This document shows, in pieces, positions 23,814 through 33,199 of a stretch of 64,000 nt of DNA. The translations under genes were made by a program, and so were the position numbers. Positions within the stretch are counted from its first letter, which is position 1, and each line of letters begins with the position of its first letter. The notes beneath the pieces are model-generated. The model was not told the DNA's origin. It saw nothing but the letters and a program-made list of their open reading frames with translations, and did no database searches. The stretch lies in NCBI RefSeq assembly GCF_014836495.1, contig NZ_JACSQT010000002.1, forward strand, positions 310,001 through 374,000, in the 5' to 3' direction. This stretch comes from Cytobacillus stercorigallinarum (GTDB taxonomy: Bacteria > Bacillota > Bacilli > Bacillales > Cytobacillaceae).

Positions 23814-24891
23814 AATAAGGTTTATGTTGATAATAATAATTAGGTGACTTACTTATGTTTTTATAAGGTTTATGAAAAATATGAGTAGTAGCTGGTGATA
23901 AAGGGGGGATAAGCCAAGTCCAATCTCCAGTGACTTCCCTCTTATGTATTCTTTCCTTCGCTTCAAATTGTTTGAATTGTTCTGCAGCCGTATGATGATC
24001 TACAATACTCACTCCGTCTCGTCGAAAAGAATGCATCACTGCTAAATTTAATTCAACTAATGCACGATCTTTCCAAAGTGAAGCATTCGAGCGAATATTT
24101 AAGCCTAACCCTTCTGCAATGATAGGTAATTGATTATACCTATCTTCATCAGCAAAATTTCTAGCTCCTATTTCTGTCCCCATGTACCAACCGTTAAAAG
24201 GCGCCGCTTCATAAATGAGACCACCTATCTCCATTTTCATATCAGAAATAATGGGAATGCCATACCATTTTAACTGTAATTCTTTAAACCAAGCATAATT
24301 TGGATGTTCGATTTCTACCTCAACAATTAATTCTGTTGGTATTGTAAACCATTTAGGTTCTTCGTTGTTCTTTTGAATAACAAGCGGTAATATATCAAAA
24401 CGACTATAGGTCGGCTCCCAACCAAGCTCGATGCACTTTTTTGTAAACTCAATAGAAGACCTGTCACCTAATATACCATCTTTTGTGTCGTATCCAGCAT
24501 ATCTAATTAATTGGTGATTCCATATACGAAAGTTTGTATCACTCTCTTTACTTGGAAATACTGTAATAGAAGGTTTAATTTTCCCACTATTTGTCGCTAC
24601 TTTTATGTGCTCAAAAAGCGCCTTTGCTACTTCCTCTTCTGTTTTAGCTTCTCTCTTATCGATGACTTGAAGTGTTTCCCAAAAGAAACGCCCTATACAA
24701 CGATTACTATTACGCCATGCAAGTTTGGCACCATAAGCCAATTCTTCTTGTAATTGTCTATATGATCCTGTTGAGTTCAGTTCATCAGAAATAATACTTA
24801 ATCTTTTATCCGCTTGTTCTTTTGTTTGCCCTGTTTCTTCGTAAAACTGATAAATAAATTCCTGAGCTTTTTGAAATTTTTCTCTAGACAA
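23812..24891 (-). CDS. nos: Bacterial nitric oxide synthase oxygenase
   Basis: A 359-aa oxygenase-only NOS. The heme-thiolate Cys65 lies in RNSNRCIGRFFW, and the substrate region includes FNGWYMGTEIGARNF and the C-terminal WTWLIPP part. It makes nitric oxide from arginine using unspecific cellular reductases, as no reductase domain is attached. The start is TTG 24891, 12 bases after AGGAGG, a longer than usual gap that may lower translation. It is monocistronic; bNOS has been linked to oxidative stress and antibiotic protection in bacilli. Confidence 0.95.
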   Translation of the reverse strand: MSREKFQKAQEFIYQFYEETGQTKEQADKRLSIISDELNSTGSYRQLQEELAYGAKLAWRNSNRCIGRFFWETLQVIDKREAKTEEEVAKALFEHIKVATNSGKIKPSITVFPSKESDTNFRIWNHQLIRYAGYDTKDGILGDRSSIEFTKKCIELGWEPTYSRFDILPLVIQKNNEEPKWFTIPTELIVEVEIEHPNYAWFKELQLKWYGIPIISDMKMEIGGLIYEAAPFNGWYMGTEIGARNFADEDRYNQLPIIAEGLGLNIRSNASLWKDRALVELNLAVMHSFRRDGVSIVDHHTAAEQFKQFEAKERIHKREVTGDWTWLIPPLSPATTHIFHKPYKNISKSPNYYYQHKPY

Positions 24892-24963
24892 GATAGACTG
24901 AATCCTCCTGAATGTTCATTCGATAATACTATCTTATCATATTCCTATCGTATATTAGATAAA

Positions 24964-26313
24964 TTACAGCTTTTCTATCGTTACCTCTTTCATCTCTATG
25001 TTATCCTGTTCAATCTTTAACATCTGTTTCACATACGGATTGACAAATAATTGGTCTGGATCAAGCCTTGCTCTCCATTTGAGAAAATTTCTTAAGTGGC
25101 TGTATTTTGTAGTCAACTCTGAAAACTTTGCTTGATGAATCTTCCCCCAATGAGGACGCCCATCATACTTCTTCATAATTGTTTCCATATCGTTAAAATA
25201 GGTTTCATATGGCATACCTTTAAACATATGAAATGCAATATAAGCTGAATCTCTTCCAAAAGAGGGACTTAGCCAACTATTGTCTCTTTTTACAACACGA
25301 CATTCGATTGGAAAATGAACATTATATTGTTGCTCTTCTATCTTTGCCCTTATTTCATCGATACAGGCAACCATATCCTCTAATGGAATGGCATACTCCA
25401 TTTCAACAAACTTTACTTTTCGTGGAGTAGCAAATAAATCATAACTTGGCGCATATTGCTCACTATTACTAATGGCTCTTGCGCTTATGCGACTAACTGA
25501 TTTAGTTAGATTTGGCCATTTGCGACATAAGACAGATAGAAACCCAAATATATAATTCTCCATTATCATACTTTCAATCCTACGCCATTTCCTTGTCCGA
25601 GGCTTTTTGTCTGTTATATTCATTGTTTTTATTTGCACATGGTTAGAATAGGGGAACAAGAAACATTCAAAATGGCGGTTCTCATGGATATAGGAGCTAA
25701 TCTGATGTTTTAAATCACTATAAAGTATTTTCCTACTTTTATAAACATAGGTCGGTGCGTGGATGACTTTTAGTTTCACTTTTACAACAATACCCAACAA
25801 GCCTAACGAAACAAGCGAGACATCGTACAAATGTGAGTTTACTTGGCGAGAAATCATTAGTTCCTCTCCTTCAGCTGTTATCATCACTAATTCTTCAACT
25901 TGTGTAGAAATATTGCCAAATTTCATACCCGTCCCGTGTGTACCAGTTGATATCGCACCGGCAATACTTTGCGTATTTATATCACCAAGATTTTCTTGCG
26001 CCCAACCTTTCTCACCTAAATATTTTCCGATTTCATATAATTTAGTGCCCCCATATACCTCTACTAAACCTTGGTCCTCATCAAAGAAAATCACACCGGA
26101 TAAACGGTCTAATGAAACGAACCACTCATCGGTTTGAATCAGGTTTGTGAAAGAATGTCCGGATCCTACCACTCTAATCTTCTTCTTTTCCTTTCTTGCA
26201 TTATTTACCACTTCTATCACATCATCTATGCTTTCTGGAAAAAATAATTGCCCTGCATTGAATTGTACATTTCCTGCCCAGTTTTGAATAGATGCGAGTG
26301 AAGTTTTTCTCAT
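24964..26313 (-). CDS. FAD-dependent sugar-lactone oxidase (ALO family)
   Basis: ATG 26313 overlaps the stop of the upstream gene as ATGA; GTG 26322 with GAGGAG upstream would add three residues. The 449-aa protein has an FAD_binding_4 domain (about 12-175: VVGSGHSF, STGTHGTG) and a D-arabinono-1,4-lactone oxidase C-terminal domain with HWGK near residue 405. Relatives oxidise aldonolactones or alditols with O2, giving H2O2. The translationally coupled PLP enzyme upstream suggests both act on one substrate or one pathway; the substrate is unknown. Confidence 0.85.
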   Translation of the reverse strand: MRKTSLASIQNWAGNVQFNAGQLFFPESIDDVIEVVNNARKEKKKIRVVGSGHSFTNLIQTDEWFVSLDRLSGVIFFDEDQGLVEVYGGTKLYEIGKYLGEKGWAQENLGDINTQSIAGAISTGTHGTGMKFGNISTQVEELVMITAEGEELMISRQVNSHLYDVSLVSLGLLGIVVKVKLKVIHAPTYVYKSRKILYSDLKHQISSYIHENRHFECFLFPYSNHVQIKTMNITDKKPRTRKWRRIESMIMENYIFGFLSVLCRKWPNLTKSVSRISARAISNSEQYAPSYDLFATPRKVKFVEMEYAIPLEDMVACIDEIRAKIEEQQYNVHFPIECRVVKRDNSWLSPSFGRDSAYIAFHMFKGMPYETYFNDMETIMKKYDGRPHWGKIHQAKFSELTTKYSHLRNFLKWRARLDPDQLFVNPYVKQMLKIEQDNIEMKEVTIEKL

Positions 26314-27473
26314 AGGAAACACATCCCTTCTCCTCTATACGTTTTTAATGTAAATGTAGATTGATTCTCCGAGTAGCAATGAATCTCTGTAAACCTTTCA
26401 CATACCTCTCCTGCTTTCGCAGCCCGAAAAACAACGGCACTCCCTATGGATAAACGTCCCTTTGAATAAGACAATGGTGTTTGCACTTCACCAGCACCTT
26501 CCATTGGTAAAAGCTTCATGCCATATGGATATACAGGAAGTGGCATCTTCGTGCGGTCAGTAACACCGGAAGCAATGTATCCTCCTCCGAGACATGTATA
26601 GATATTCTTTTTCGCTTGACGGACAATAGGTACTGCAAAAAAAAGGGCAGGTTCGTATTTGATCTCTTGATAATAATCAAAAAGAAGCGGTGAATAAAAG
26701 CCTGACCCGACAGTCATTTCCGACACTTGTTCATCTGTTGCCGTATAATGGATACTCCCAGTCCCGCCACCATTCACTAAAGCAGGTGTATACCCTCGTT
26801 GTTGTAAAGCTATAGCGATTTCTGCCCTCTTCCGTTTGACTTCTCGTTTTGCTTTTTGTTTCATTAAACGAATAATGGTATTTTTTCCATATGAATGCGG
26901 AACGTTATCTCCAACACCAGCAATTTGTGCTTCATATCCCATGATTCCCTTCCAGTGAAGGACTTCACTCGCATTAATAGCTTCAACTATAGCTAGGACT
27001 TCAGAGGGGCTCCTTAAAGAAGAACGGCGGACACCAAAATGGAAACCAAAAATATTTGTACTCATATCTATATCTATACAAACTGAAAACTGACCATAAA
27101 CAGACTTTGCTAATTTTATTAAATAATCAACATGCGCTAAGGAATCGACCATGACAGTGATTTCTTTCGCATGCTCACGAGCAATGATTGATAGAAATTT
27201 TTCATCCATACTTGGGTAGCCAAGCAATATGTCATTAAAACCCTGCTTCACTAATGTTAAGCTTTCACCAGCAGTATAAGTCATAATACCTTGATAGCAT
27301 TCATTTGATGCCAAGATACGCTTTATCACTTCAATGGAACGAATAGACTTTGTTGCTACTCTTATTTTTTTTCCTTTTGCATGCAGTGCAATGGCCTGGC
27401 AGTTTCGATCGAAAGCATCTAAATCTAAGAAAAGTGCAGGCATCGATAAGAATTCTATTTTTTTCATATCCAT
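26310..27473 (-). CDS. D-threonine aldolase/D-serine dehydratase-like PLP enzyme
   Basis: ATG 27473 has GGTGAG 6 bases upstream; the frame is open to an ATG at 27500 without such a site. The 387-aa protein has an alanine-racemase-type N-terminal barrel with the PLP lysine at Lys42 (RVATKSIRS), a glycine-rich phosphate loop (NGGGTGS) and a beta-rich C-terminal domain of the D-threonine aldolase family (about 290-385). It cleaves or dehydrates a D-3-hydroxy amino acid in known relatives. It overlaps the ALO-type oxidase gene by 4 bases. Confidence 0.85.
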   Translation of the reverse strand: MDMKKIEFLSMPALFLDLDAFDRNCQAIALHAKGKKIRVATKSIRSIEVIKRILASNECYQGIMTYTAGESLTLVKQGFNDILLGYPSMDEKFLSIIAREHAKEITVMVDSLAHVDYLIKLAKSVYGQFSVCIDIDMSTNIFGFHFGVRRSSLRSPSEVLAIVEAINASEVLHWKGIMGYEAQIAGVGDNVPHSYGKNTIIRLMKQKAKREVKRKRAEIAIALQQRGYTPALVNGGGTGSIHYTATDEQVSEMTVGSGFYSPLLFDYYQEIKYEPALFFAVPIVRQAKKNIYTCLGGGYIASGVTDRTKMPLPVYPYGMKLLPMEGAGEVQTPLSYSKGRLSIGSAVVFRAAKAGEVCERFTEIHCYSENQSTFTLKTYRGEGMCFL

Positions 27474-27506
27474 TAAAATCTCACCACCATGATTTCGCAT
27501 AATATA

Positions 27507-27537
27507 AGAAAAGCGACTTTCTAGTGAAAGCCGCTTT
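27507..27537 (-). terminator. Terminator after actP
   Basis: AAAGCGACTTTC (27510-27521) pairs with GAAAGCCGCTTT (27526-27537), one mismatch; on the minus strand TTCTTAT follows. Confidence 0.7.
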
Positions 27538-27557
27538 GCCTGTTGATCATTATGATA

Positions 27558-29081
27558 TTATTTGACTCCTGTATTCGCTTTAACAGATACTTCAGCATAT
27601 TTCTTCTCATCTCGTTTATTTGATACAACTGCACCAATATATGCTGCTAAAAACCCTGCTGGAACTGATACAATTGCCGGATTCGTTAACGGGAATATTG
27701 GATCACCAACAAGAATCGCTGTACCTTCTGGGCTTAATACACTTGGACTAATAGCTACTAAAACAAGTGCCGTTACAAGACCGGTTACCATACCAGAAAT
27801 AGCACCTGCTGTGTTGAACTTCTTCCAGTAAATTGTATAAATGATAACTGGTAAGTTCGCACTTGCTGCCACACAGAAAGCTAAAGATACTAAGAAGGCG
27901 ACATTTAATGTTTGCGCAAATAGTGCAAGAATAATCGAAAGTACAGAAACACCAATGGAAGCATATCTTGCTGCTAGCATTTGCTCTCTCTCAGTTGCTT
28001 TACCTTTTTTAATAATTTGCCCATAAATATCATGTGCAAAGGCTGAAGCTCCTGAGAGCACAAGCCCAGCAACAACGGCAAGAATTGTTGCAAACGCAAC
28101 GGCAGAAACGAATGACATGAGGAAGTCTCCGCCAAGCGCTTCAGCTAAGAGCGGTGCTGCCATATTACCAGCTGCATTTGCTGCGACGATATCTTGTGAA
28201 CCTACAAACGCCGCCGCTCCAAATCCTAGGAATATTGTCAAAATATAGAATATTCCTACAATCCAAGTAGCTGTGACAACAGAACTTCTCGCTGTTTTAG
28301 CATCTTTCACTGTGAAAAATCTCATCAAAATATGTGGAAGTCCAGCTGTACCTAATACCAGAGCGACCATCATTGACAATGTGTCAACACCGTTCGTATA
28401 TTTCACACCTGGGTTTAAATACGATTCACCGTGTGATGTTACCGTTTTCATTTTCTCAAACATACCAATAATATTGAAGTTAAACTCTTTTAAAACAAGG
28501 AATGAAATAATAACTGTTCCTATCATCAATAGAGCCGCTTTAATAATTTGAACCCAACTAGTTGCAGTCATTCCGCCGAATAAGACATAAGTTGTCATCA
28601 TGACACCTACGATTACAACAGCAATCCAATAATCAATACCTAACAATAATTGTATAAGTGCACCTGCTCCAACTAATTGAGCAATCATATAGAAAATAAC
28701 AATCGTTATCGTGCTAATTGCCGCTACTCCTCGAACTTTCTTTTCACTAAACCTGGCACTAATCATATCAGCAATTGTATATTTACCCAAATTTCTTAGT
28801 GGTTCAGCAACAATATATAATACAACTAAATAAGCCACTAAGTATCCAATAGAATAGAAGAAACCATCAAACCCGAATAATGCAATCGCACCCGCAATAC
28901 CTAAAAAGGAAGCGGCTGATAAATAATCACCAGCAATCGCTAAGCCGTTCTGCCAACCTGTTAATCCTCCGCCAGCTGTATAAAACTCACTTGCTGTATT
29001 CGTGCGTTTTGCTGCCCAATAAGTTACCACTAATGTCATCGCTACGATTAATACGAATAAAGTTAGACCAATTCCACTCAT
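27558..29081 (-). CDS. actP: Sodium:solute symporter, ActP/YwcA acetate permease type
   Basis: A 507-aa SSS-family carrier with about 13 predicted helices. It carries the ActP-type start (GLTGWQNGLAIAGDYLSAASFLG) and the LPHILMRFFTV segment near 245-255. ActP takes up acetate and other short monocarboxylates with a cation. It follows the DUF485 gene by 2 bases, the same pairing as ywcB-ywcA and yjcH-actP. Inference: it feeds acetate into the cell when other carbon is scarce; no catabolite-response element was recognised upstream. Confidence 0.9.
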   Translation of the reverse strand: MSGIGLTLFVLIVAMTLVVTYWAAKRTNTASEFYTAGGGLTGWQNGLAIAGDYLSAASFLGIAGAIALFGFDGFFYSIGYLVAYLVVLYIVAEPLRNLGKYTIADMISARFSEKKVRGVAAISTITIVIFYMIAQLVGAGALIQLLLGIDYWIAVVIVGVMMTTYVLFGGMTATSWVQIIKAALLMIGTVIISFLVLKEFNFNIIGMFEKMKTVTSHGESYLNPGVKYTNGVDTLSMMVALVLGTAGLPHILMRFFTVKDAKTARSSVVTATWIVGIFYILTIFLGFGAAAFVGSQDIVAANAAGNMAAPLLAEALGGDFLMSFVSAVAFATILAVVAGLVLSGASAFAHDIYGQIIKKGKATEREQMLAARYASIGVSVLSIILALFAQTLNVAFLVSLAFCVAASANLPVIIYTIYWKKFNTAGAISGMVTGLVTALVLVAISPSVLSPEGTAILVGDPIFPLTNPAIVSVPAGFLAAYIGAVVSNKRDEKKYAEVSVKANTGVK

Positions 29082-29083
29082 AA

Positions 29084-29428
29084 TTAACGTTCTCCTTGTG
29101 TTTTATGACTTTCAATGATTTCTTCTGCAGCTTTATCAAATTTTGCAGCTTTTTTAACGTAAATCATGCATAAAACCCAAGTCATGACAAATTGTGCAAA
29201 CGCATACACCCAAGTCCAAGTAATAGAGCCGATTGCCGGTTGATTAAGCACATTCGTAAACGAAGTCAGTATCGGTAGCATAAAATAAAAGAGCATGAAA
29301 AAAATAATCATTGGCACTAAAAAGGCTTTCTTAGCACTTAATAAATTTTTAAAAGCAGAACTACTTGCCACAACCTCATAATTAATATTCTTTTCCTTTT
29401 GGTCATGCGCTTTTGCTAAATTATCCAA
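29084..29428 (-). CDS. DUF485 membrane protein (YwcB/YjcH-like)
   Basis: A 114-aa protein from TTG 29428, which has AGGAGGGG 5 bases upstream; a longer in-frame reading from 29491 lacks a binding site. It has two predicted transmembrane helices (about 35-57 and 72-95). DUF485 proteins are regularly encoded directly upstream of ActP-type symporters and are thought to be accessory. The gene is separated from actP by only 2 bases, so translation is probably coupled. Confidence 0.85.
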   Translation of the reverse strand: MDNLAKAHDQKEKNINYEVVASSSAFKNLLSAKKAFLVPMIIFFMLFYFMLPILTSFTNVLNQPAIGSITWTWVYAFAQFVMTWVLCMIYVKKAAKFDKAAEEIIESHKTQGER

Positions 29429-29601
29429 TGGATCCCCTCCTATTTTTCTGAAATATAAGTATATTCTAAAAAATATAATAAATATATGCAATAGAATTTG
29501 TACTAAAAAATAAAAATTTATTTTTAGACATGTTTCGACAATAGCAAGAAATCCTAATATAATAGAAAGTAAATTATTTACTATCGTTTGCGAGGGAAAT
29601 C

Positions 29602-29787
29602 ATGAAAAAAGTACGTCTAATAAAAGACTATCAAAACTTTAAAAAGGGTACCCCTTTTCTCGTCATTACTGAATCTGAATTTATTGGTGTGAAAGAATAT
29701 GTATTGAGAACATATGATCTACACCATCGATTACTAATCACCGACAAGGAATACGCAACACTGTTTTCACAAATTGGGGAAAACTAA
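29602..29787 (+). CDS. Small uncharacterised protein
   Basis: A 61-aa frame with GAGGG 8 bases before its ATG. The product is charged, soluble-looking and beta-rich in appearance (MKKVRLIKDYQNF, GVKEYVLRTYDL); I do not recognise a family. It lies between the DUF485 gene (divergent) and the yneK-like gene (same strand, 83-base gap). Codon use and the binding site make it likely to be real. Confidence 0.65.
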   Translation: MKKVRLIKDYQNFKKGTPFLVITESEFIGVKEYVLRTYDLHHRLLITDKEYATLFSQIGEN

Positions 29788-29870
29788 CCTCTTCTGCTAC
29801 ACTTGCTTGTCTGATTGATTAAGAAGCCTTATAATAAGGTAAGAATAAGAACGGTAAGGGTGAAAAGAAC

Positions 29871-30296
29871 ATGCTCGATGGTTGGTTTATGTGGTTTATA
29901 CTTTTTTGGGTTGTAACATTAGTAATCCTTATGTCCATTGGCGGGTTTTTTATGTTCCGAAAGTTTTTAAAACGGTTGCCAAAAGCGGACGGTAAATCTG
30001 ATATGGACTGGGAAGAATATTATGTAAGACAAACACAGCATTTATGGGGACAGCAAGAAAAAGAGTTATTAAATGATCTCGTTAGCCCAGTACCAGAACT
30101 CTTTCGTGATGTCGCGCGGCAAAAAATAGCCGGAAAAATTGGTGAATTAGCTGTAAAAGAAAAAGCAACAAAGATAACAGAAGAAATTCTCATCCGCGGC
30201 TACATAATTGCTACACCAAAAAAAGATCATAAATTTCTAAGAAAAAAACTGGCACAAAAAGAAATCAACATGACACCATATGAACATCTTTTTTAA
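29871..30296 (+). CDS. yneK: DUF2621 family protein (YneK-like)
   Basis: A 141-aa protein with one N-terminal transmembrane helix (about 5-29) and a cytosolic part. It has the same size and place as Bacillus YneK, which lies next to ccdC-yneI-ccdA there too. Function unknown; the family is restricted to spore-forming bacilli as far as I recall. It converges on the ccdC gene with a strong shared terminator. Confidence 0.8.
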   Translation: MLDGWFMWFILFWVVTLVILMSIGGFFMFRKFLKRLPKADGKSDMDWEEYYVRQTQHLWGQQEKELLNDLVSPVPELFRDVARQKIAGKIGELAVKEKATKITEEILIRGYIIATPKKDHKFLRKKLAQKEINMTPYEHLF

Positions 30297-30321
30297 ACGA
30301 ATCAAAAAAGGATCCATAACA

Positions 30322-30365
30322 AAGAAGCACCTTTAAGAGTTAGTACACTCTTAAAGGTGCTTCTT
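30322..30365. terminator. Bidirectional terminator between yneK and ccdC
   Basis: A 19-bp perfect stem (30322-30340 with 30347-30365, core AGCACCTTTAAGAGT) and a 6-base loop. It is flanked by T-rich sequence on the plus side. Confidence 0.9.
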
Positions 30366-30371
30366 TCATTA

Positions 30372-30866
30372 TTAAGTAGTTGGTCTCGATTCTACTTGTT
30401 TGACATGTACCGCTTTGTCCATTTTGCGAAATTGAAAGAACATCGCCACACGCCATGGAACAATCATTGCAAATGCTAATAAATAAAACATTCCTGCAAG
30501 CGCACCAACATCAATAGTCGAACTTAGCATCAATTTGGCAACAAGGCGAATAATAAGCAAGCTTATTAAGATAAATATAAACGCTTTCGATTTCTTTAAA
30601 TAGATTTCGGATCCCTTGGTTTCAAATTTAGTCGTTTTGATTAAAATCAAGGAAAACAATGCCCCTACTATAACAGCTTCCAATAATTCTATTGACGTAA
30701 CGCGAAAATAGGGAAAAATAAACATTAATGCCCCCGTACTCATAAATACGGGAGGTAAGATTATCTTCTTAATCGTGACTGGATGATTAGCCGCCTTCAT
30801 TCGAATGAACATAGCTAATACTGCCATAGAAACAGCTCCAATTGATGTCAACAACACCATGTCCAT
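30372..30866 (-). CDS. ccdC: CcdC family membrane protein (YneJ)
   Basis: ATG 30866 has AAAGGA 8 bases upstream; the ATG at 30875 lies in that site. The 164-aa protein has about five hydrophobic helices and matches the CcdC/DUF1453 proteins encoded beside ccdA and yneI in Bacillus. CcdC was found with the cytochrome c maturation locus but is not essential for it. It lies 73 bases downstream of the response regulator gene in the same direction. Confidence 0.85.
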   Translation of the reverse strand: MDMVLLTSIGAVSMAVLAMFIRMKAANHPVTIKKIILPPVFMSTGALMFIFPYFRVTSIELLEAVIVGALFSLILIKTTKFETKGSEIYLKKSKAFIFILISLLIIRLVAKLMLSSTIDVGALAGMFYLLAFAMIVPWRVAMFFQFRKMDKAVHVKQVESRPTT

Positions 30867-30948
30867 AAAAAACATCCTTTTACAATAAGATCAATGACAC
30901 TTATTATTATAGCTAATTACTATTCAATAGTAAATTATATGTATGATT

Positions 30949-31308
30949 TTAAGATAACACTCGCGATACAGCATCTATCACTCTAACTTCATCAAATGGT
31001 TTGATAATAAAGTCTTTTGCTCCCGCTTCGATCGCTTCTACTACCATTTTTTGTTGCCCCATGGCTGAACACATGACAATTCTAGCTGTTGGGTATTCAG
31101 CTTTAATTTTTCTCATTGCTTCTAACCCGCTCATCTCTGGCATCGTAATATCCATAGTCACAAGATCTGGCGTTAATTCTTCATATAAGGCAATGGCTTG
31201 TTTACCATTCTCTGCTTCGCCAACAATATCATGATTCGCTTTTTTTAATATATTCTTTAAAGTCAACCTCATAAATTTCGCATCATCTACTACTAATATC
31301 TTTGCCAC
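30949..31308 (-). CDS. yneI: CheY-like single-domain response regulator (YneI/CcdB)
   Basis: A 119-aa receiver domain only: acidic pair Asp8-Asp9 (VVDDAKF), phosphoacceptor Asp53 (VTMDITMPEMSG), Thr/Ser switch region (MCSAMG) and Lys near 103 (IIKPF). There is no output domain, so it acts by protein contact. It lies between ccdA and ccdC, as in Bacillus. No histidine kinase is encoded nearby. Confidence 0.9.
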   Translation of the reverse strand: MAKILVVDDAKFMRLTLKNILKKANHDIVGEAENGKQAIALYEELTPDLVTMDITMPEMSGLEAMRKIKAEYPTARIVMCSAMGQQKMVVEAIEAGAKDFIIKPFDEVRVIDAVSRVLS

Positions 31309-31448
31309 CTATTATTCCTCCTCCAAACACCATGCGCTACAACATCTTATATAATGAACTACTTTGATTTCAAAGTAATATCACTCATTACAATATATCT
31401 AATTTTTCTAATAATTTCAATTTAAACCCAACGACAATTTTCGCACGT

Positions 31449-31479
31449 ATCAAAAAGCGAGTTTTCCTCGCTTTTTGAT
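31449..31479 (-). terminator. Terminator after ccdA
   Basis: ATCAAAAAGCGAG (31449-31461) pairs with CTCGCTTTTTGAT (31467-31479). Confidence 0.85.
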
Positions 31480-31492
31480 GCAATGATCGCTA

Positions 31493-32200
31493 TTAAAAAC
31501 CCGTAAAGCCACCTGTCAACATAGTGAGAAGGGAGATAATATCAGTCATCCAATCAAAGAACAAGACGACGCCCATTACAATCATCAATATCCCACCAAT
31601 TCTCATAATCGTTACATTGTGTTTTTTAATCCATTTCATTCTACCGATAAAGAAAGACAATATCAAAAATGGGACAGCAAAACCAATAATATAGGCAATC
31701 ATATAAAATAAACCTGATCCAGGGTTTGTCGCTGAAAGTAAAATAACTGATGCTAAAATAGGCCCAGAGCAAGGAGTCCAACCAGCAGCAAAGGCTAGAC
31801 CTATTAGAACTGAACCGAAATAACCAGTCGGGCGATTTTTAAAATCAAATCTCCTTTCTTTCATTAAGAATGCTGGTTTAAGCAAACCTAAGATCACAAG
31901 CCCAAATAAAACAATAAAAATTGCGCCAATTTGACGAATGAGATCAGCATATTCATAAAAAAAGCTACCTATATAAGAAGAACCAAAACCGATGGCAATA
32001 AAAACAATTGAAAATCCTAATAAAAAGCATAGCGTATGTATCAAACTACGTTTTTGTAGCAGTGCATTCTCCGTTTTTAACTCGCCTACGCTCATTCCAG
32101 TGATATACGATAAAAATGCCGGATATAATGGTAAACAGCATGGCGAGATGAAACTCAAAAAACCTGCACCAAGAGCAATTATAAAATTCACATCAGTCAT
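31493..32200 (-). CDS. ccdA: Cytochrome c biogenesis protein CcdA
   Basis: A 235-aa membrane protein with six predicted helices and the two conserved redox cysteines: one in [12 protein letters not shown] (helix 1) and one in [11 protein letters not shown] (helix 4). CcdA carries electrons from thioredoxin across the membrane to extracellular thiol-disulfide proteins for cytochrome c and spore maturation. It has its own terminator, so the downstream response regulator gene is a separate unit. Confidence 0.95.
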   Translation of the reverse strand: MTDVNFIIALGAGFLSFISPCCLPLYPAFLSYITGMSVGELKTENALLQKRSLIHTLCFLLGFSIVFIAIGFGSSYIGSFFYEYADLIRQIGAIFIVLFGLVILGLLKPAFLMKERRFDFKNRPTGYFGSVLIGLAFAAGWTPCSGPILASVILLSATNPGSGLFYMIAYIIGFAVPFLILSFFIGRMKWIKKHNVTIMRIGGILMIVMGVVLFFDWMTDIISLLTMLTGGFTGF

Positions 32201-32504
32201 ATCAACACCTCCATACCTTCCCCTTTTTCCTTCCCCATTCTATCAAAACATTATGTGAAAAGAAATTAATCTTTTTGAATAATTTGTGTCTAACATAGAA
32301 TACACAGGTTAAACACAAGCTTTATGTCGTCAATGTATCAAATCAGTTGAATAAATAGTTTTTTTGTATCATGAATGTAAAGAGTTTTACATAAGTTTCT
32401 TTTGAATTAATTACCATTATTCGCTATAATTAATAAAAGAATATTTGGGACAAAATAGAAACTACTTCATGGTTAGAACAAAATCGCAGAGGAGTTTTAG
32501 GTGC
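32201..32504. other. Divergent intergenic region ccdA / spo0E-like
   Basis: About 300 bases containing the promoter of the spo0E-like gene (32402-32430). The rest is A/T-rich; no other gene is seen. Confidence 0.6.
32402..32430 (+). promoter_or_regulatory. Sigma-A promoter of spo0E-like gene
   Basis: TTGAAT (32402-32407), a 17-base spacer, TATAAT (32425-32430). Confidence 0.6.
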
Positions 32505-32684
32505 GTGAACAAACAAGAATTACTATTATTAATTGAACAAAAAAGACGGGAACTGATTCAAACCGCTATGAGAAACGGCCTCAACTCTGCTTCTGCCATC
32601 AAATATAGTCAGGAGTTAGATTCTCTATTAAATGAATATAATCGTCTTTACGAGAGTAGACTTACATTAAATAGACAAGCATAA
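32505..32684 (+). CDS. Spo0E-like aspartyl phosphatase
   Basis: A 59-aa protein from GTG 32505, with GAGGAG 10 bases upstream; the frame is open further upstream but without a site. It has the family signature SQELD in a two-helix hairpin (IEQKRRELIQTA..., then YSQELDSLLNEYN). These small proteins remove phosphate from Spo0A and delay sporulation. The gene is monocistronic with its own promoter and hairpin terminator. Confidence 0.85.
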   Translation: MNKQELLLLIEQKRRELIQTAMRNGLNSASAIKYSQELDSLLNEYNRLYESRLTLNRQA

Positions 32685-32770
32685 AAGGCTAACACTTGAA
32701 TTTCATTTTAAAAAATATTAACAAGTGATTTGATATCATAGAATTCGACAATATGATCCTAATGAAAGAA

Positions 32771-32807
32771 ATAGACCAAAGCTAAAATTAGCTTTGGTCT
32801 ATTCTTT
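32771..32807 (+). terminator. Terminator after spo0E-like gene
   Basis: ATAGACCAAAGCTAA (32771-32785) pairs with TTAGCTTTGGTCTAT (32788-32802), then TCTTTG. Confidence 0.7.
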
Positions 32808-32896
32808 GTTGCAATGAAGAACCGAAAAATAAAGTTGATCTGTTTCTATCTATATGCAATTGAACCTAGAAACTTTATTTAACTGACGTTCTTAAG

Positions 32897-33115
32897 TTAT
32901 TTTCCAGGTTGTTGCTTATTCATCGCATTCATCATTTGGTTAATTTTCTTCTGAGATGGCTTCATTCCCATTTGCATCATCATCATTTTAAGCATTTGTT
33001 CATTAATTGGTGGATTTTTCTTAAGGTAGCTCATCATATATTTACGAGCGATGAAAAATCCTAGTGCTACACCAGCAAGTAATGCTAATATACCAACTAG
33101 AATATATGTCCACAT
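32897..33115 (-). CDS. yneF: YneF family protein (UPF0154)
   Basis: ATG 33115 with GAAGGAGG upstream gives 72 aa, the usual YneF length; an in-frame ATG at 33175 adds an unlikely extension. It has one N-terminal transmembrane helix (about 3-25) and a Met-rich tail ([14 protein letters not shown]). Function unknown; conserved next to sirA and tkt in bacilli. Confidence 0.9.
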   Translation of the reverse strand: MWTYILVGILALLAGVALGFFIARKYMMSYLKKNPPINEQMLKMMMMQMGMKPSQKKINQMMNAMNKQQPGK

Positions 33116-33199
33116 ACTACTTCCTCCTTCATGTTGTCTATCATACAGTGTACTAGACCAAAGGTTATTATACAATATTTGCTGATGATTTTCTCTAAT

